This document shows positions 1 through 8,700 of a DNA stretch of 64,000 bases, one piece after another. The stretch comes from Poriferisodalis sp965198245. Lineage in GTDB: Bacteria > Actinomycetota > Acidimicrobiia > Acidimicrobiales > Poriferisodalaceae. The translations under genes and the position numbers were made by a program. The notes under the pieces were generated by a model that was not told the origin of the DNA, ran no database searches, and was given only the letters and a program-made list of their open reading frames with translations. The stretch lies in contig NZ_OZ240249.1 of assembly GCF_965198245.1 (NCBI RefSeq), positions 3,286,001-3,350,000 on the forward strand, written 5' to 3'. Within the stretch, counting starts at the first letter, position 1. The number at the start of each line of letters is the position of its first letter.

Positions 1-77
1 CCGCCATCGATGTTGCTGCTCAGTCGGGCTGCGGCGTGCCCGTGCATCAGGACCGTCAGGTCCGCCGAGCCGTTCAT
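1..77 (-). CDS. hipA: HipA-like kinase toxin, N-terminal fragment (cut by window edge)
   Basis: Only the first 25 codons are in the window. They read MNGSADLTVLMHGHAAARLS, which resembles the start of the HipA N-terminal subdomain. The ATG at 77-75 overlaps the stop codon of the HipB-like gene by the ATGA arrangement, so the two are translationally coupled as in known hipBA operons. HipA proteins are Ser/Thr kinases that phosphorylate tRNA synthetases or other targets and cause growth arrest; the catalytic domain would lie to the left of this window. The call rests on the HipB neighbour and the short N-terminus. Confidence 0.6.
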   Translation of the reverse strand, partial: MNGSADLTVLMHGHAAARLSSNIDG

Positions 78-310
78 GGCGTCGGGAGCTCCTCGAATGT
101 GAGGCTGAGGTCGAGTGCTCTGGTGAGGCGCATGATGTTGTCGAGCTCGGCGCCGGTGTGGCCGCGTTCGAGCCGTCCGATCCATCGTCTCGAGACGCCT
201 GCTTGGCGGGCGAGCTGTGCTTGGGTGAGTCCGGCGGATTCGCGCAGCCTGCGTACTTCTTGGCCGAACTGGCCCACTGTCCGCATGGGCCTGAGACGCC
301 GGGTGGGCAT
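74..310 (-). CDS. hipB: HipB-like Xre-family antitoxin
   Basis: A 78-residue protein with a single helix-turn-helix of the Xre/Cro type (AGLTQAQLARQAGVSRRWIG, residues about 26-45) followed by LERGHTGAELDNIMRLTRAL. This is the usual HipB layout: DNA-binding antitoxin and autorepressor. The ATG at 310 was chosen because a TACGAT -10 box lies 6 nt upstream (317-322 on the plus strand), which fits a leaderless transcript; a longer reading to 361 has no ribosome site. It overlaps the hipA start by 4 nt. CGATCTGTG and CACAGAT repeats just upstream could be its operator. Confidence 0.8.
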   Translation of the reverse strand: MPTRRLRPMRTVGQFGQEVRRLRESAGLTQAQLARQAGVSRRWIGRLERGHTGAELDNIMRLTRALDLSLTFEELPTP

Positions 311-316
311 GAGCAC

Positions 317-398
317 ATCGTATCGTGTGGCACAGATATGTCCCACTCGGCTGTCTGGCACCGATCTGTGTCATCAATGGGGATGTAATCGATCTGTG
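317..398 (-). promoter_or_regulatory. hipBA promoter and candidate operator repeats
   Basis: On the minus strand TACGAT (322-317) lies 6 nt before the hipB ATG. The heptamer CACAGAT (331-337) sits between the expected -10 and -35 positions. Its inverted form occurs twice further upstream within CGATCTGTG at 362-370 and 390-398, 28 bp apart. HipB proteins autorepress through palindromic sites, so these are plausible operators. The binding is inferred. Confidence 0.45.
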
Positions 399-557
399 CT
401 ATCCGAGCCGCGCTCGACGCGGCTCGGCCTCACTGAGCCTGCGCGAACCGGCGCCCAACCGGCCTGCGGATCTGAGTGTGCGGGCGTTCGGGTGCGCGTC
501 AGCCGCAACCGCGGCGACAGGCGAAATGGCCGATATATGCGGTATGCTCATATGTAG

Positions 558-587
558 TTGAATTGTTCTGGATAGATCCTGTAGGGT
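558..587 (+). promoter_or_regulatory. Candidate promoter of FN3 gene copy 1
   Basis: TTGAAT (558-563), an 18-nt spacer, then TAGGGT (582-587) gives a plausible sigma-70-type promoter about 95 nt ahead of the first start codon. The corresponding copy-2 site differs in the -10 box (TAAGGT), so the two genes may not have the same promoter strength. Confidence 0.45.
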
Positions 588-682
588 GCGGTGGTCAGCA
601 GTCAATTCGGGTCCCGGGTGCTGTGCGGCCATGAGCCGCTTCGAGCCTACTCAGGGTCCCAAGGCCGTCTTGGAGTTCGTCC

Positions 683-3600
683 GTGATGTTCGACGCCCGC
701 CTGTCTCAGACCCCCCCCCCCCCTCGAATGAGTCGGCTCAAGCGCAGACGGTCGGTGCCCGCGGCGCTGGCGGCGATGGCGCTCGCAGCAGCAGTGCTGT
801 CTCCTGCCGTGGGGGCGTCTGCTAGCTCGCTGCATCCCAAGGGGCTGTCCGCTCAGCTCCAAGACGGCGTAGTCACCCTGAGCTGGAACGCGCCGGTCGA
901 CGACGCCGGGTCGGTGACGGGCTATCAAGTGCTGCGCCGCCGCCCCGGCGTGGACGCCGTCGGCACGTTCCATGTCGTGGCCGACGACACCGCCACCGGC
1001 GACGTCTCGTTCGTCGATCGCTGCGCGGATCAGCCCGGCACCGCGTACACCTATCGGGTCAAAGCGCGCCGCGGCGACCAGCTCAGCCGCTGGGGCAACT
1101 ACTCGCGAGTGAACCTGGCCGCCGACTACGTCGCGGCTGACCCTGTGACCGGCTGCGACCCCGACACCGGCGCACCCCCCACCGACCCCGACCCCGACAA
1201 CAGCGACAACGGCGACCCCGACAACGGCGAACTCGCACCCGAACCCGAACCCGACCCTGACCCCGATCCCGAACCCGACCCTGACCCCGATCCCGACCCT
1301 GACCCTGATCCCAGCAACGACGACGGCGATCCCGACAACGGCGACGACGGCAACGACGGCGATCCCGACGACGGCGACGGCGGCGACGGCGACGGCGGCG
1401 ATCCCCGCTCGGCGGTCACGGTGGACACCAGCGACCTGCCAGACAAGCAGTTCGTGCCTCCGCCCGACGACGGCGAGGAAGGGGTCGTGGTGCGGTCCTC
1501 GCATCCGAGTTCGACAGCGGTTCCTGAGAACTGGGCCCTCACGCCCAGCGGCCTCAACGTCGGCGACGAGTTCCGGCTCTTGTTCCTCACCCATACCGGC
1601 AGCCGCCGCCCGAACTCTGCTGACATCGCCGACTACAACGCCTACACCCAAGGCCAGGCCAACGCGGGCAGCGCCCATTCGGCCATCAAGCCTTACGCGT
1701 CGGGTTTCCGGGTGGTTGCCAGCACCGCCGACGTCGATGCACGCGACAACACCTCGACCACCTACACCGACACCGACAAGGGCGTGCACATCTACTGGCT
1801 GAACGGCTCCAAGATCGCCGACGGCTACCAGGACTTCTACGACGGCTCCTGGGACGACGAGGCCAACCCCAGGCGCCGCCAGGGCACCCGCTGGGTCCCC
1901 GTGAACCGCCGTGTGTGGACCGGCAGTTTCAACAACGGGACGGCCAAAGGCTCGACCGCGCTGGGCAGGAGCAACGTCGAGGTCGGACGTCTCAACAATT
2001 CGGGCCGTGTCCTGAGTGAGGGGTTCGTGCCCAATACTTGGCCCAGCACCCCCTATTACGCCCTGTCGGAGGTGTTCACGGTCGGCGCTGCCACCAGCAC
2101 CCCGGTGTTCGATGACCGCTCCACCATGCCGGGCCTGCCCGCGAGCTACCCCAACACGCTGGGATACGACCCCGGCGCTCCCCCAGCGTTCGCCAGAGAA
2201 GATGCGCTGACACCCGACAACGAGAACGACCCCGACCGGGTCGCTGAGATCACCGGCCATGGCGCTTCGGCGTTCGTTCCCAGCAATGTCACCGTCACGG
2301 CGGTCTCCAACGGCATGTACATCACATGGCAGCCGCCCTCGCAGCGCTCCGCCTGCGCCGACTACGACATCGAGCGGGTGCCCGGCCCTCAGACCTGGCA
2401 CTCCGCGAGAATTTGGCAAAACGGCGTCCTGACCGATTACGTGCGCCGTTGGGTGGAAGAGGATCGCACCAAGAGCTACTGGAAGTACACCTGCACCGAC
2501 AGGCGCCCCATCAGGGGCTATGAGATCTACCGCACCTCGTTCGGACATGTCCACACCGGCGGCGGCACCGTCGTCGACCTGTCCGACAGCGGGCCGCGCC
2601 TGATCGACACCGAGAACCACAACGGCCGCGGCACCTACGCCGTCCTCGACATCAGCGGCGACGCGAAAGTCGGCCCGCGCCACCACAACTACCAGATACG
2701 CGCCCTGTACGGCCGCAACGCCGACGACAACCCCGACCGCGACTTCGGCAGCCGCCTGACCGAGGGCACATGGATCGAACGCGAGCGTGACGCTGCGCGG
2801 CCCAACGCGCAGTCCCCCCAAGGCCTGACCGTGTCGATCCCCACCAAGCAGGCCGTCGCGGACGGCACCGCGTTGGCGATCAACCTGGACTGGGACCCGC
2901 CCGCATCCGACGCCTCGTCGGTCACCGGCTATGTGATCCAGCGCCGGTTGGTCACCCAGTCCGAGCGTGCACTGCCCTTCGCCGACGTCGCCACCATCAC
3001 CGGCAGCGCTGTCACCGCCTGGTCCGACACCAGCGCCGGCAACTTCGTGCAAACCGCCTCGTATCCCGAGATCGCTGCGCTGACCCAGTTCTCCTATCGG
3101 GTGATCGCTGTGCGCGGCACCGCCCGCAGCAACCCCTCCAAAGCTGTGTCGGTCGACTCCACCCGTCAGCTGCCCGCAGCCGGGCTCGTGACGGTCACCA
3201 ATGTGTGGCGCACCGGCGCCACCATCCGGGTCAACATGACCGGCGCCGACGCGGCCGGCAGCCAGCTCGGCAATCACGCAAAGGACCACCTCGCATTGGC
3301 GCCGCCGCGCGGCGGTCCTGAGAACCGGCTGCTGCACGTCGGCATCGGCACCAAAGGCTGGGGGCACAACACCTGCACCGCCATCCGCGACAGCACCGAC
3401 ACGACCGACAAAGTGAAAGTGAGCAAGGCATTCGTGGAGCTCACTCCGGGATCGACGACGACCTACACCATCACCCTCGATCCAGCCCCCGCCACAGTTG
3501 TGCACATCAAGCTGAACACTCTCGTCTCCAATCGCATACGCATCGAAGGCGCTTCGGAGACGACCCTGGTATTCAGCCCCGCTGACGCAGTCGGCGGAAA

Positions 3601-4036
3601 GATCACCAAGACCGTGACCGTGAGCAGCTTGGCGAATGAGGGTGCCAACTATGCGGGATGGATCAGGCACACCGTGGTCGACAGCGCCAGCGACAACGCC
3701 TTTGACGGGCTCTCCATCGACCCGGTGATGGTGGTCGTCAGCGACGCCGACGGCCCCTACGGCTACCAAGCCGCCCAAGCCCGCTACCTCAGCCCCGCTC
3801 TCGACTGCACCCACACCAACGACTCCTATGTCACCGTGTCGGGCCTGAACCCGGGCACCACCTACACCGCCGAAGCCATCTTCCGACTCGTGTCCGAAGA
3901 GCAATACATCGGCGGCCAAGGCGCCGGCGTCAAAGCCAGCAACTTCATCCCCACCTTCGACGGAGGCTTCTACCCCGGCGGCATCTGGTCACCCACACAC
4001 CTCGTCGGCATGGTCACCTTCACCACCCGCCCATAG
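683..4036 (+). CDS. Secreted multi-domain fibronectin type III protein, copy 1
   Basis: A 1117-residue protein if started at GTG 683, or 1102 from ATG 728. GGAG at 672-675 favours GTG 683 or ATG 686, which puts the poly-C tract inside the reading frame as a proline run. An Arg-rich n-region and the hydrophobic stretch AALAAMALAAAVLSPAVGAS form a signal peptide. Next come an FN3 domain (WNAPVDDAGSVTGYQVLRR), a long Asp/Pro/Gly/Asn low-complexity linker, an unrecognised module with conserved WALTPSGLNVGDEFRLLFLT, two further FN3-like domains and a C-terminal region. Between GWGHNTC and DSYVTVSGL this copy carries about 100 residues resembling a Calx-beta-type sandwich (VELTPGSTTTYTITLDPAP). No anchor or catalytic motif is visible. 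Probably exported and surface-associated or released; its ligand is unknown. Confidence 0.8.
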   Translation: MMFDARLSQTPPPPRMSRLKRRRSVPAALAAMALAAAVLSPAVGASASSLHPKGLSAQLQDGVVTLSWNAPVDDAGSVTGYQVLRRRPGVDAVGTFHVVADDTATGDVSFVDRCADQPGTAYTYRVKARRGDQLSRWGNYSRVNLAADYVAADPVTGCDPDTGAPPTDPDPDNSDNGDPDNGELAPEPEPDPDPDPEPDPDPDPDPDPDPSNDDGDPDNGDDGNDGDPDDGDGGDGDGGDPRSAVTVDTSDLPDKQFVPPPDDGEEGVVVRSSHPSSTAVPENWALTPSGLNVGDEFRLLFLTHTGSRRPNSADIADYNAYTQGQANAGSAHSAIKPYASGFRVVASTADVDARDNTSTTYTDTDKGVHIYWLNGSKIADGYQDFYDGSWDDEANPRRRQGTRWVPVNRRVWTGSFNNGTAKGSTALGRSNVEVGRLNNSGRVLSEGFVPNTWPSTPYYALSEVFTVGAATSTPVFDDRSTMPGLPASYPNTLGYDPGAPPAFAREDALTPDNENDPDRVAEITGHGASAFVPSNVTVTAVSNGMYITWQPPSQRSACADYDIERVPGPQTWHSARIWQNGVLTDYVRRWVEEDRTKSYWKYTCTDRRPIRGYEIYRTSFGHVHTGGGTVVDLSDSGPRLIDTENHNGRGTYAVLDISGDAKVGPRHHNYQIRALYGRNADDNPDRDFGSRLTEGTWIERERDAARPNAQSPQGLTVSIPTKQAVADGTALAINLDWDPPASDASSVTGYVIQRRLVTQSERALPFADVATITGSAVTAWSDTSAGNFVQTASYPEIAALTQFSYRVIAVRGTARSNPSKAVSVDSTRQLPAAGLVTVTNVWRTGATIRVNMTGADAAGSQLGNHAKDHLALAPPRGGPENRLLHVGIGTKGWGHNTCTAIRDSTDTTDKVKVSKAFVELTPGSTTTYTITLDPAPATVVHIKLNTLVSNRIRIEGASETTLVFSPADAVGGKITKTVTVSSLANEGANYAGWIRHTVVDSASDNAFDGLSIDPVMVVVSDADGPYGYQAAQARYLSPALDCTHTNDSYVTVSGLNPGTTYTAEAIFRLVSEEQYIGGQGAGVKASNFIPTFDGGFYPGGIWSPTHLVGMVTFTTRP
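711..723 (+). repeat. Poly-C tract, 13 C
   Basis: Thirteen consecutive C lie between GTG 683/ATG 686 and ATG 728. At this length the upstream start is in frame with the signal peptide and the rest of the gene. Homopolymer tracts of this size are prone to slipped-strand length change. The number of C should be treated as uncertain until confirmed by reads. Confidence 0.85.
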
Positions 4037-4157
4037 GACGCGAGCCGGCAGGCGGCCAACCGCGGGTCACAGCATTGCCCGCCCGCGGCCTCGCGGCGCC
4101 GACGAGCACCCACCCACGCGGCTCCCGAACCGAACAATCGGCAACAGCCGAACCCTG
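4037..4157. other. Short gene-free interval after FN3 copy 1
   Basis: About 120 bp between the FN3 stop and the convergent DUF4160 gene. GC-rich partial inverted repeats are present, but no T-tract and no convincing terminator. Confidence 0.4.
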
Positions 4158-4415
4158 CTAGAGCGGATCGATGCTGCCCGGTGACTCGTCACGAGCAGCT
4201 TGTTGCCATGCGGCGAGGAGTTGTTCTTCGCGTGCGGCTGCCCATTCGGTCACGAGGCGAGCCTGGCGCGGAGGCAGGCTTCCCTTCATGATCCGCCTGC
4301 CTTGGATCGACATCTGCATCTCGTGTTCCGCGTACTCGACGTGAAAATGCGGAGGCGCGTGATCGCCCATGTACATCCTGATGACGATGCCTGAGAACCG
4401 GCAGAGTTCAGGCAT
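4158..4415 (-). CDS. DUF4160 family protein
   Basis: An 85-residue protein starting MPELCRFSGIVIRMYMGDHA and continuing with PPHFHVEYAEHEMQMSI, the hallmark of DUF4160 (short N-terminal strand, then HxPPHFHV). The start at 4415 overlaps the stop of the DUF2442 gene by 8 nt (ATGCCTGA), so they form one translationally coupled unit. DUF4160 and DUF2442 genes are commonly adjacent in bacteria and archaea and have been suggested to be toxin-antitoxin-like pairs. No biochemical role can be read from the sequence. Confidence 0.8.
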   Translation of the reverse strand: MPELCRFSGIVIRMYMGDHAPPHFHVEYAEHEMQMSIQGRRIMKGSLPPRQARLVTEWAAAREEQLLAAWQQAARDESPGSIDPL

Positions 4416-4704
4416 CTGCCGGGGCCCGCAGGCCCGGCATGATCTCCTCAGGGGCGCAGCCGGTGATTTCCGCGTACAGGGCATCGGCGCACAGTTCTGC
4501 GTCGGCAGACCAGCGGATCGTGCGATGCGGCGAGATGGTCGCGGATTCGAAAACCCCGCGCTGTTTCCAAATCTTGAAAGCACCCCGACCGGCGCGTCCA
4601 GACAGGTCTATCTCGCCTTCGGCGCCGTCATCGAAACGGACCCACAGTCGGTAGCCGTTCCGAGCCTCGATCGCGACGGGATGCAACTGCTCAGCCGACA
4701 TCAT
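4408..4704 (-). CDS. DUF2442 family protein
   Basis: A 98-residue protein. LHPVAIEARNGYRLWVRFDD followed by GAEGEIDLSG matches DUF2442, whose members are small beta-rich proteins. AAGGGAAG lies just upstream of ATG 4704, which fixes the start; a second ATG follows immediately. It is first in a two-gene unit with DUF4160. The pair sits between two FN3 paralogues, next to decayed fragments, which suggests it arrived with rearranged DNA. Its role as an antitoxin partner is inference from the usual gene pairing. Confidence 0.8.
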   Translation of the reverse strand: MMSAEQLHPVAIEARNGYRLWVRFDDGAEGEIDLSGRAGRGAFKIWKQRGVFESATISPHRTIRWSADAELCADALYAEITGCAPEEIMPGLRAPADA

Positions 4705-4779
4705 GACTTCCCTTGAGAACCTCTGTCGATGAAACGTTGACGCTCGCCTCGCTCGCCCCACAGCCTAATGCGAGCACGC

Positions 4780-4882
4780 GAGGATGGGGCCACAACACCT
4801 GCAAGGGCAGCCCGCCGGCGACTGCACCCACACCAACGACACATCTGTCACCGTGTCGGGCCTGACGCCGGGCATGCTGATC
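4780..4882 (+). pseudogene. Decayed C-terminal fragment of the FN3 family
   Basis: One frame reads GWGHNTCKGSPPA. Another frame, a few bases on, reads DCTHTNDTSVTVSGLTPG. In the intact genes these motifs flank a variable module of roughly 70-140 residues. Here the module is deleted and the flanks are joined out of frame, with no start codon or upstream domains. It is a remnant of a third family member. Confidence 0.75.
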
Positions 4883-4995
4883 GCCGCACCCGTAGCTGCT
4901 CGGGCGCGTCGATCAGCGCATCCCAGCACAGCAATCCGCGGCAGCCACAGCACACTGCTCGCCGGCCGAGGCGACTACACCACCCCCGCCGAACA

Positions 4996-5229
4996 CGAAG
5001 CCGCCCACAAGCGTCGGGGTATCGGGCCATCCACATCCACACGCGATACCACGGCCGGCGAATCGAGGTGCAACTCCGCACCCAGGAAGTGGAGGTCGTG
5101 CTGTTGGGCGCGGACTCGATGGACGCCATCAGGGTTACCCACTCCAACTATTTCGAAGACACCGTCGATGCTCTCGACAATCTGTGCGCAAGCCTGGGTG
5201 TGGATCCAACCCCAGCACCCAGTTTCTGA
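4996..5229 (+). pseudogene. RelA/SpoT synthetase-domain fragment
   Basis: The frame ending in a TGA at 5227-5229 reads GYRAIHIHTRYHGRRIEVQL then RTQ from about 5017. This matches the end of the RelA/SpoT nucleotidyltransferase fold, which normally has GYRSxH and EIQIRT. The upstream ATP/GTP-binding part is missing and the fragment abuts the FN3 remnant. After the motif come about 50 plausible residues (NYFEDTVDALDNLCASLGVD). It probably came from a small alarmone synthetase-like gene broken by the rearrangement and is not expected to be active. Confidence 0.65.
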
Positions 5230-5482
5230 TCAGGCGCTGCCCGCTGCGCCATAGGCGACCCGACTGCCCCGCCTGACAGCCCGGCAGGTAGTCAACGGCA
5301 TCAGCCTCTCGACGGTCTGCGGGCACACCGCAATGCCCCTGCCGAGGGTCAGCTCGGCGTGGACCCGTTTGCGCAACGCCACAAGCTCTCCATGCTCAAC
5401 GGTCGTCATGGCGGGCTCGAACCCGGCATCGATACGCGCCCGGCGGTGCTACATGCAGATCGACTGGCCGCTGATCCCCAGC
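5230..5482. other. Gene-free interval before the second repeat copy
   Basis: About 250 bp with no convincing reading frame, promoter or stem-loop. It separates the RelA/SpoT fragment from the left border of the second large repeat. Confidence 0.4.
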
Positions 5483-5541
5483 TCAGCCGCAACCGCGGCG
5501 ACAGGCGAAATGGCCGATATATGCGGTATGCTCATATGTAG

Positions 5542-5571
5542 TTGAATTGTTCTGGACAAATCCTGTAAGGT
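5542..5571 (+). promoter_or_regulatory. Candidate promoter of FN3 gene copy 2
   Basis: TTGAAT (5542-5547), 18-nt spacer, TAAGGT (5566-5571). Same position as in copy 1, but with a different -10 hexamer and changes in the spacer. Confidence 0.45.
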
Positions 5572-5694
5572 GCGGTGGTCAGCAGTCAATTCGGGTCCCG
5601 GGTGCTGTGCGGCCATGAGCCGCTTCGAGCCTACTCAGGGTCCCAAGGCCGTCTTGGAGTTCGTCCGTGATGTTCGACGCCCGCCTGTCTCAGA

Positions 5695-5709
5695 CCCCCC
5701 CCCCCCCCC
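5695..5709 (+). repeat. Poly-C tract, 15 C
   Basis: Fifteen C in the position equivalent to 711-723. Together with a one-base deletion after the tract, the net change is +1. The GTG at 5667 or ATG at 5670, preceded by GGAG, is therefore out of frame with the gene, and only the ATG at 5713 reads into it. Confidence 0.85.
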
Positions 5710-5712
5710 TCA

Positions 5713-8700
5713 ATGAGTGCCCGCAGGCGCAGACGGTCGGTGCCCGCGGCGCTGGCGGCGATGGCGCTCGCAGCAGCAGTGCTGTCTCCTGCCGTGGGGG
5801 CGTCTGCTAGCTCGCTGCATCCCAAGGGGCTGTCCGCTCAGCTCCAAGACGGCGTAGTCACCCTGAGCTGGAACGCGCCGGTCGACGACGCCGGGTCGGT
5901 GACGGGCTATCAAGTGCTGCGCCGCCGCCCCGGCGTGGACGCCGTCGGCACGTTCCACGTCGTGGCCGACGACACCGCCACCGGCGACGTCTCGTTCGTC
6001 GATCGCTGCGCGGATCAGCCCGGCACCGCGTACACCTATCGGGTCAAAGCGCGCCGCGGCGACCAGCTCAGCCGCTGGGGCAACTACTCGCGAGTGAACC
6101 TGGCCGCCGACTACGTCGCGGCTGACCCTGTGACCGGCTGCGACCCCGACACCGGCGCACCCCCCACCGACCCCGACCCCGACAACAGCGACAACGGCGA
6201 CCCCGACAACGGCGAACTCGCACCCGAACCCGAACCCGACCCTGACCCCGATCCCGAACCCGACCCTGACCCCGATCCCGACCCTGACCCTGATCCCAGC
6301 AACGACGACGGCGATCCCGACAACGGCGACGACGGCAACGACGGCGATCCCGACAACGGCGACGACGGCAACGACGGCGATCCCGACGACGGCGACGGCG
6401 GCGACGGCGACGGCGGCGATCCCCGCTCGGCGGTCACGGTGGACACCAGCGACCTGCCAGACAAGCAGTTCGTGCCTCCGCCCGACGACGGCGAGGAAGG
6501 GGTCGTGGTGCGGTCCTCGCATCCGAGTTCGACAGCGGTTCCTGAGAACTGGGCCCTCACGCCCAGCGGCCTCAACGTCGGCGACGAGTTCCGGCTCTTG
6601 TTCCTCACCCATACCGGCAGCCGCCGCCCGAACTCTGCTGACATCGCCGACTACAACGCCTACACCCAAGGCCAGGCCAACGCGGGCAGCGCCCATTCGG
6701 CCATCAAGCCTTACGCGTCGGGTTTCCGGGTGGTTGCCAGCACCGCCGACGTCGATGCACGCGACAACACCTCGACCACCTACACCGACACCGACAAGGG
6801 CGTGCACATCTACTGGCTGAACGGCTCCAAGATCGCCGACGGCTACCAGGACTTCTACGACGGCTCCTGGGACGACGAGGCCAACCCCAGGCGCCGCCAG
6901 GGCACCCGCTGGGTCCCCGTGAACCGCCGTGTGTGGACCGGCAGTTTCAACAACGGGACGGCCAAAGGCTCGACCGCGCTGGGCAGGAGCAACGTCGAGG
7001 TCGGACGTCTCAACAATTCGGGCCGTGTCCTGAGTGAGGGGTTCGTGCCCAATACTTGGCCCAGCACCCCCTATTACGCCCTGTCGGAGGTGTTCACGGT
7101 CGGCGCTGCCACCAGCACCCCGGTGTTCGATGACCGCTCCACCATGCCGGGCCTGCCCGCGAGCTACCCCAACACGCTGGGATACGACCCCGGCGCTCCC
7201 CCAGCGTTCGCCAGAGAAGATGCGCTGACACCCGACAACGAGAACGACCCCGACCGGGTCGCTGAGATCACCGGCCATGGCGCTTCGGCGTTCGTTCCCA
7301 GCAATGTCACCGTCACGGCGGTCTCCAACGGCATGTACATCACATGGCAGCCGCCCTCGCAGCGCTCCGCCTGCGCCGACTACGACATCGAGCGGGTGCC
7401 CGGCCCTCAGACCTGGCACTCCGCGAGAATTTGGCAAAACGGCGTCCTGACCGATTACGTGCGCCGTTGGGTGGAAGAGGATCGCACCAAGAGCTACTGG
7501 AAGTACACCTGCACCGACAGGCGCCCCATCAGGGGCTATGAGATCTACCGCACCTCGTTCGGACATGTCCACACCGGCGGCGGCACCGTCGTCGACCTGT
7601 CCGACAGCGGGCCGCGCCTGATCGACACCGAGAACCACAACGGCCGCGGCACCTACGCCGTCCTCGACATCAGCGGCGACGCGAAAGTCGGCCCGCGCCA
7701 CCACAACTACCAGATACGCGCCCTGTACGGCCGCAACGCCGACGACAACCCCGACCGCGACTTCGGCAGCCGCCTGACCGAGGGCACATGGATCGAACGC
7801 GAGCGTGACGCTGCGCGGCCCAACGCGCAGTCCCCCCAAGGCCTGACCGTGTCGATCCCCACCAAGCAGGCCGTCGCGGACGGCACCGCGTTGGCGATCA
7901 ACCTGGACTGGGACCCGCCCGCATCCGACGCCTCGTCGGTCACCGGCTATGTGATCCAGCGCCGGTTGGTCACCCAGTCCGAGCGTGCACTGCCCTTCGC
8001 CGACGTTCACACCATCACCGGCACCAACACCACCGCATGGTCCGACGCCGGCTCCGAGGTGACCGTCGAGGTGGACCGCAGCATCTATGACAACAACGGC
8101 GACTTCGTGCGCACTGACACCTTCGACGAGATCGCGCCGCTGACACAGTTCTCCTACCGGGTGATCGCGGTGCGCAACACCGTCCGCAGCAACCCCTCCA
8201 AAGCGGTGTCGACCGACTCCACCCGTCAGCTGCCCGCAGCCGGGCTCGTGACGGTCACCAACAGGTGGCGCACCGGCGCCACCATCCGAGTCGACATGAC
8301 CGGCGACACGCTGACATCTGTTCACGCCGCGCATCACCTCGCTTTGGCCGCGCCGAACCAGCAGCAACAGAACCGGCTGCTGCACGTCGGCATCGGCTAC
8401 AAGGGCTGGGGGCACAACACCTGCATCGGCGACCCCGGCCCCCGAGACCTCTCACCACGGGCACTGGAGGCCCTCGGGCTCATCACCAACGCCGACACCG
8501 CGACAGCCCAGCAGCTCGAGATCGCACACGGGACGATCGACCAGTGGCTCGATGCCGTGTTCGGACGACGGCTCGCCGACTTCCAAGGCAGCGGTTCAGT
8601 CAAGGCCGACGATCCCCAGTACAGCCTGTACGGCCGCAACTTCGCCACGCTGTTCGGCAGCGAAGGCTGCATGCACGAAGACGACTCATACGTCACCGTC

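Larger units (their letters stand above)
499..2988 (+). repeat. Large direct repeat, copy 1 (promoter, poly-C and 5' two-thirds of the FN3 gene)
   Basis: This block is repeated almost without change at 5483-8006. The offset is 4984 bp before the poly-C tract, 4985 after it and 5018 after an in-frame 33-bp expansion in the acidic linker. Differences I can see are three substitutions near the -10 box, the poly-C length, a short divergent stretch around the downstream ATG and a few single bases. Homology stops abruptly on the left at the shared TCAGCCGC. On the right the genes become merely similar after GCCGACGT. Confidence 0.9.
5483..8006 (+). repeat. Large direct repeat, copy 2
   Basis: Near-identical to 499-2988. 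It has 15 C instead of 13, one base fewer just after the tract, a 33-bp in-frame duplication of NGDDGNDGDPD in the acidic linker, and TAAGGT in place of TAGGGT in the -10 box. The near absence of silent changes over 2.5 kb indicates a recent duplication or ongoing gene conversion. Confidence 0.9.

Noticed and set aside
647..3919. A 1090-codon open frame on the minus strand opposite FN3 copy 1, and the similar one at 5710-8415
   Set aside because: They mirror the third-codon GC bias of the FN3 genes, have low-complexity Val/Gly/Ala translation and no recognisable domain; the plus-strand frames have signal peptides and FN3 motifs.
5413..5426. GGCTCGAACCCGGC, resembling a tRNA T-loop on the minus strand
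   Set aside because: The T-stem does not pair properly and no acceptor, D or anticodon arms could be found around it.
499..8006. The 5-kb direct repeat as a transposon or integron
   Set aside because: No transposase, integrase, terminal inverted repeats or target-site duplication were seen at its borders; it appears to be a gene duplication.
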